Shown one piece after another: positions 63,017 through 64,000 of a stretch of DNA of 64,000 nt. Origin of the DNA: Pyropia yezoensis (lineage: Eukaryota > Rhodophyta > Bangiophyceae > Bangiales > Bangiaceae); the NCBI GenBank assembly GCA_009829735.1, contig CM020619.1:20279816-20343815 (forward strand), given 5' to 3'. The notes under the pieces were generated by a model. That model saw only the letters and a list, made by a program, of their open reading frames with translations, did not search any database and was not told where the DNA came from. Numbering within the stretch: position 1 is the stretch's first letter; each line of letters opens with the position of its first letter. Both the position numbers and the translations under genes were made by a program.

Positions 63017-64000
63017 TAGCACTCACTTGTCCGAGGACCACCGTGCTCCAACTGAGGGAGCCCAGAAGGCCTTTGACAGTCTCAGGGAACTCCACCTGGT
63101 TCTCCTGATTCTGGCGATACCGAGGGAGGGTGCCCATTACGATTCGAAGGGTAGACGCCGGCGATGATCAGCTGGAACGTGCGCTGCTGCAGCAACAGCT
63201 GGACGGGGAGTATCTCCCTGTGGGATACTTCATTAGGGGGCCAGCCCCTGCTGAGAAGAATTTCCGCGGCGTGGAAAAAGAGGCACTCGGCGAAGAGCGG
63301 GCGGAAACGCACCTCCGCTCCTTTCTGGAAGGAATTGAGTTCCTCGTGATGTGTGACCATGTGACGCTCACTTCGGTGATGACATCGGGCAGCTTCAATA
63401 ATAGGCGCACTGGATGGCGCCTCCGCTCGCTGGATTTTACAAACCAGATTAAGCTTAAGCCTTTGTAAGGACCACAAGGTGGCCGATGCACTGTCCCGCC
63501 TCCCGACGGATGGCTTGGACACTACGCCGATGGATGACCAGATCCCCATTCTGGCCGTTACGACCAGTTCGGCGCAGGCCCTGATGGAGAAGATCTCCGA
63601 GGGGTGAGGCCACATCACTCTCGAATAATTGATTCATGCTCAAGCCGCCGATGACTTCCGCAAGAAGCATCTCTCGGAGAGGCGGCTGACCGCACAACTT
63701 GATTCCAACAGGCAGATGAATGTGTTCTATTGTCCCAACGAGGACGAAGTACCCTGCCGCCGGTCCCTCTTGGGAGGGAATACCCAGTTGGTGATTCCAG
63801 AGACACTCAAACAGAGTCTCCTAGAAGCGCATCATGAGTCGCATTTCGCGCGTCATCCTGGCTCGACGCGCATGCATCGTACATTGCGCCGCAGGCTCTA
63901 TTGGCCAAACATGGCGGTGAATGTGCACGCGCGCGTACACGACTACGAGAGGTGCGCCCGTCATCGGGTAGAGGCACGTCCAGCGTACGTCGGATATGAA
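63017..64000 (+). pseudogene. pol: RNase H and integrase zinc-region remnant of element 4
   Basis: PTEGAQKAFDSLRELHL opens RNase H; VDAGDDQLERALLQQ and YLPVGYFIRGPAPAEKNF follow, then VMCDHVTLTSV and, in another frame, KVADALSRLPTDG. TGA at 63605-63607 and TAA at 63627-63629 interrupt it. The last part is the integrase zinc region (LLEAHHESHFARHPGSTRMH, then LYWPNMAV, then YERCARH), which runs off the window end. Confidence 0.8.

Larger units (their letters stand above)
59386..64000 (+). mobile_element. Decayed Ty3/gypsy element, 3' end beyond the window (element 4)
   Basis: Plus-strand gag, protease, RT, RNase H and integrase zinc region occur in order and are related to but distinct from element 1. 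There are many stops and frameshifts, and a 644-bp insertion sits between RT and RNase H. LTRs are not identified; the right end is outside the window. Confidence 0.82.

Overview
This window reads as nuclear DNA of a GC-rich eukaryote. It has long homopolymer G/C tracts, large protein-poor intergenic stretches, GT-AG introns, and several eukaryotic transposon superfamilies: Ty3/gypsy chromoviruses, Ty1/copia, PIF/Harbinger and pogo/Tigger. There is no prokaryotic operon, rRNA, tRNA or CRISPR array that I can see. The composition and transposon mix fit an alga, and a bangiophyte red alga is my best guess. That placement is inference only. Most of the window is transposable elements; few loci look like host genes.

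Layout: (1) 2-415 is the 3' end of an Ala/Lys/Glu-rich gene. (2) 971-11816 is a complete 10.8 kb Ty3/gypsy chromovirus on the + strand with near-identical 363-bp LTRs and a TCAGA target duplication. It has gag, a textbook -1 frameshift heptamer, protease, RT, RNase H, integrase and chromodomain, plus a large antisense ORF between pol and the 3' LTR. (3) About 12690-19039 is a PIF/Harbinger locus: a SAP/Myb-like accessory gene (+) facing a DDE transposase (-), with candidate inverted ends. (4) 20524-21390 is a Kunitz-domain protein, convergent with a Siw14/Oca-type phosphatase-like gene (22598-23713, -) that lacks its catalytic Arg. (5) 24168-24763 is a MITE-like inverted-repeat element.

(6) 25435-38757 is a second chromovirus family (-), present as a tandem LTR-internal-LTR-internal-LTR array with one CTGAG target duplication around the whole array. 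It is inserted in frame inside another ORF (24927-25434 and 38763-39746). Each unit carries a two-zinc-finger C2H2 ORF upstream of gag and the same internal RT deletion. (7) 40085-49492 is a 5'-truncated, stop-riddled relative of element 1 with a partly duplicated pol, its own antisense ORF remnant and a 3' LTR. The LTR abuts a Ty1/copia pol remnant (49493-50750, -). (8) 50798-56094 is bounded by 21-bp perfect inverted repeats and holds a short conserved-looking ORF and a large GC minisatellite. (9) 57481-59149 is a dead pogo/Tigger transposase. (10) 59386-64000 is a third, decayed Ty3/gypsy element interrupted by a 644-bp solo-LTR-like insertion.

How it works together: the retroelements copy through gag/pol and LTRs, and the two DNA transposons supply transposase plus DNA-binding protein. 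The strongest candidate for something undescribed is the antisense ORF of element 1. It is kept in two divergent elements with mostly synonymous changes, and both copies have a stop at essentially the same internal site. Also notable are the C2H2 ORF upstream of gag and the recombinant middle LTR of the tandem array.
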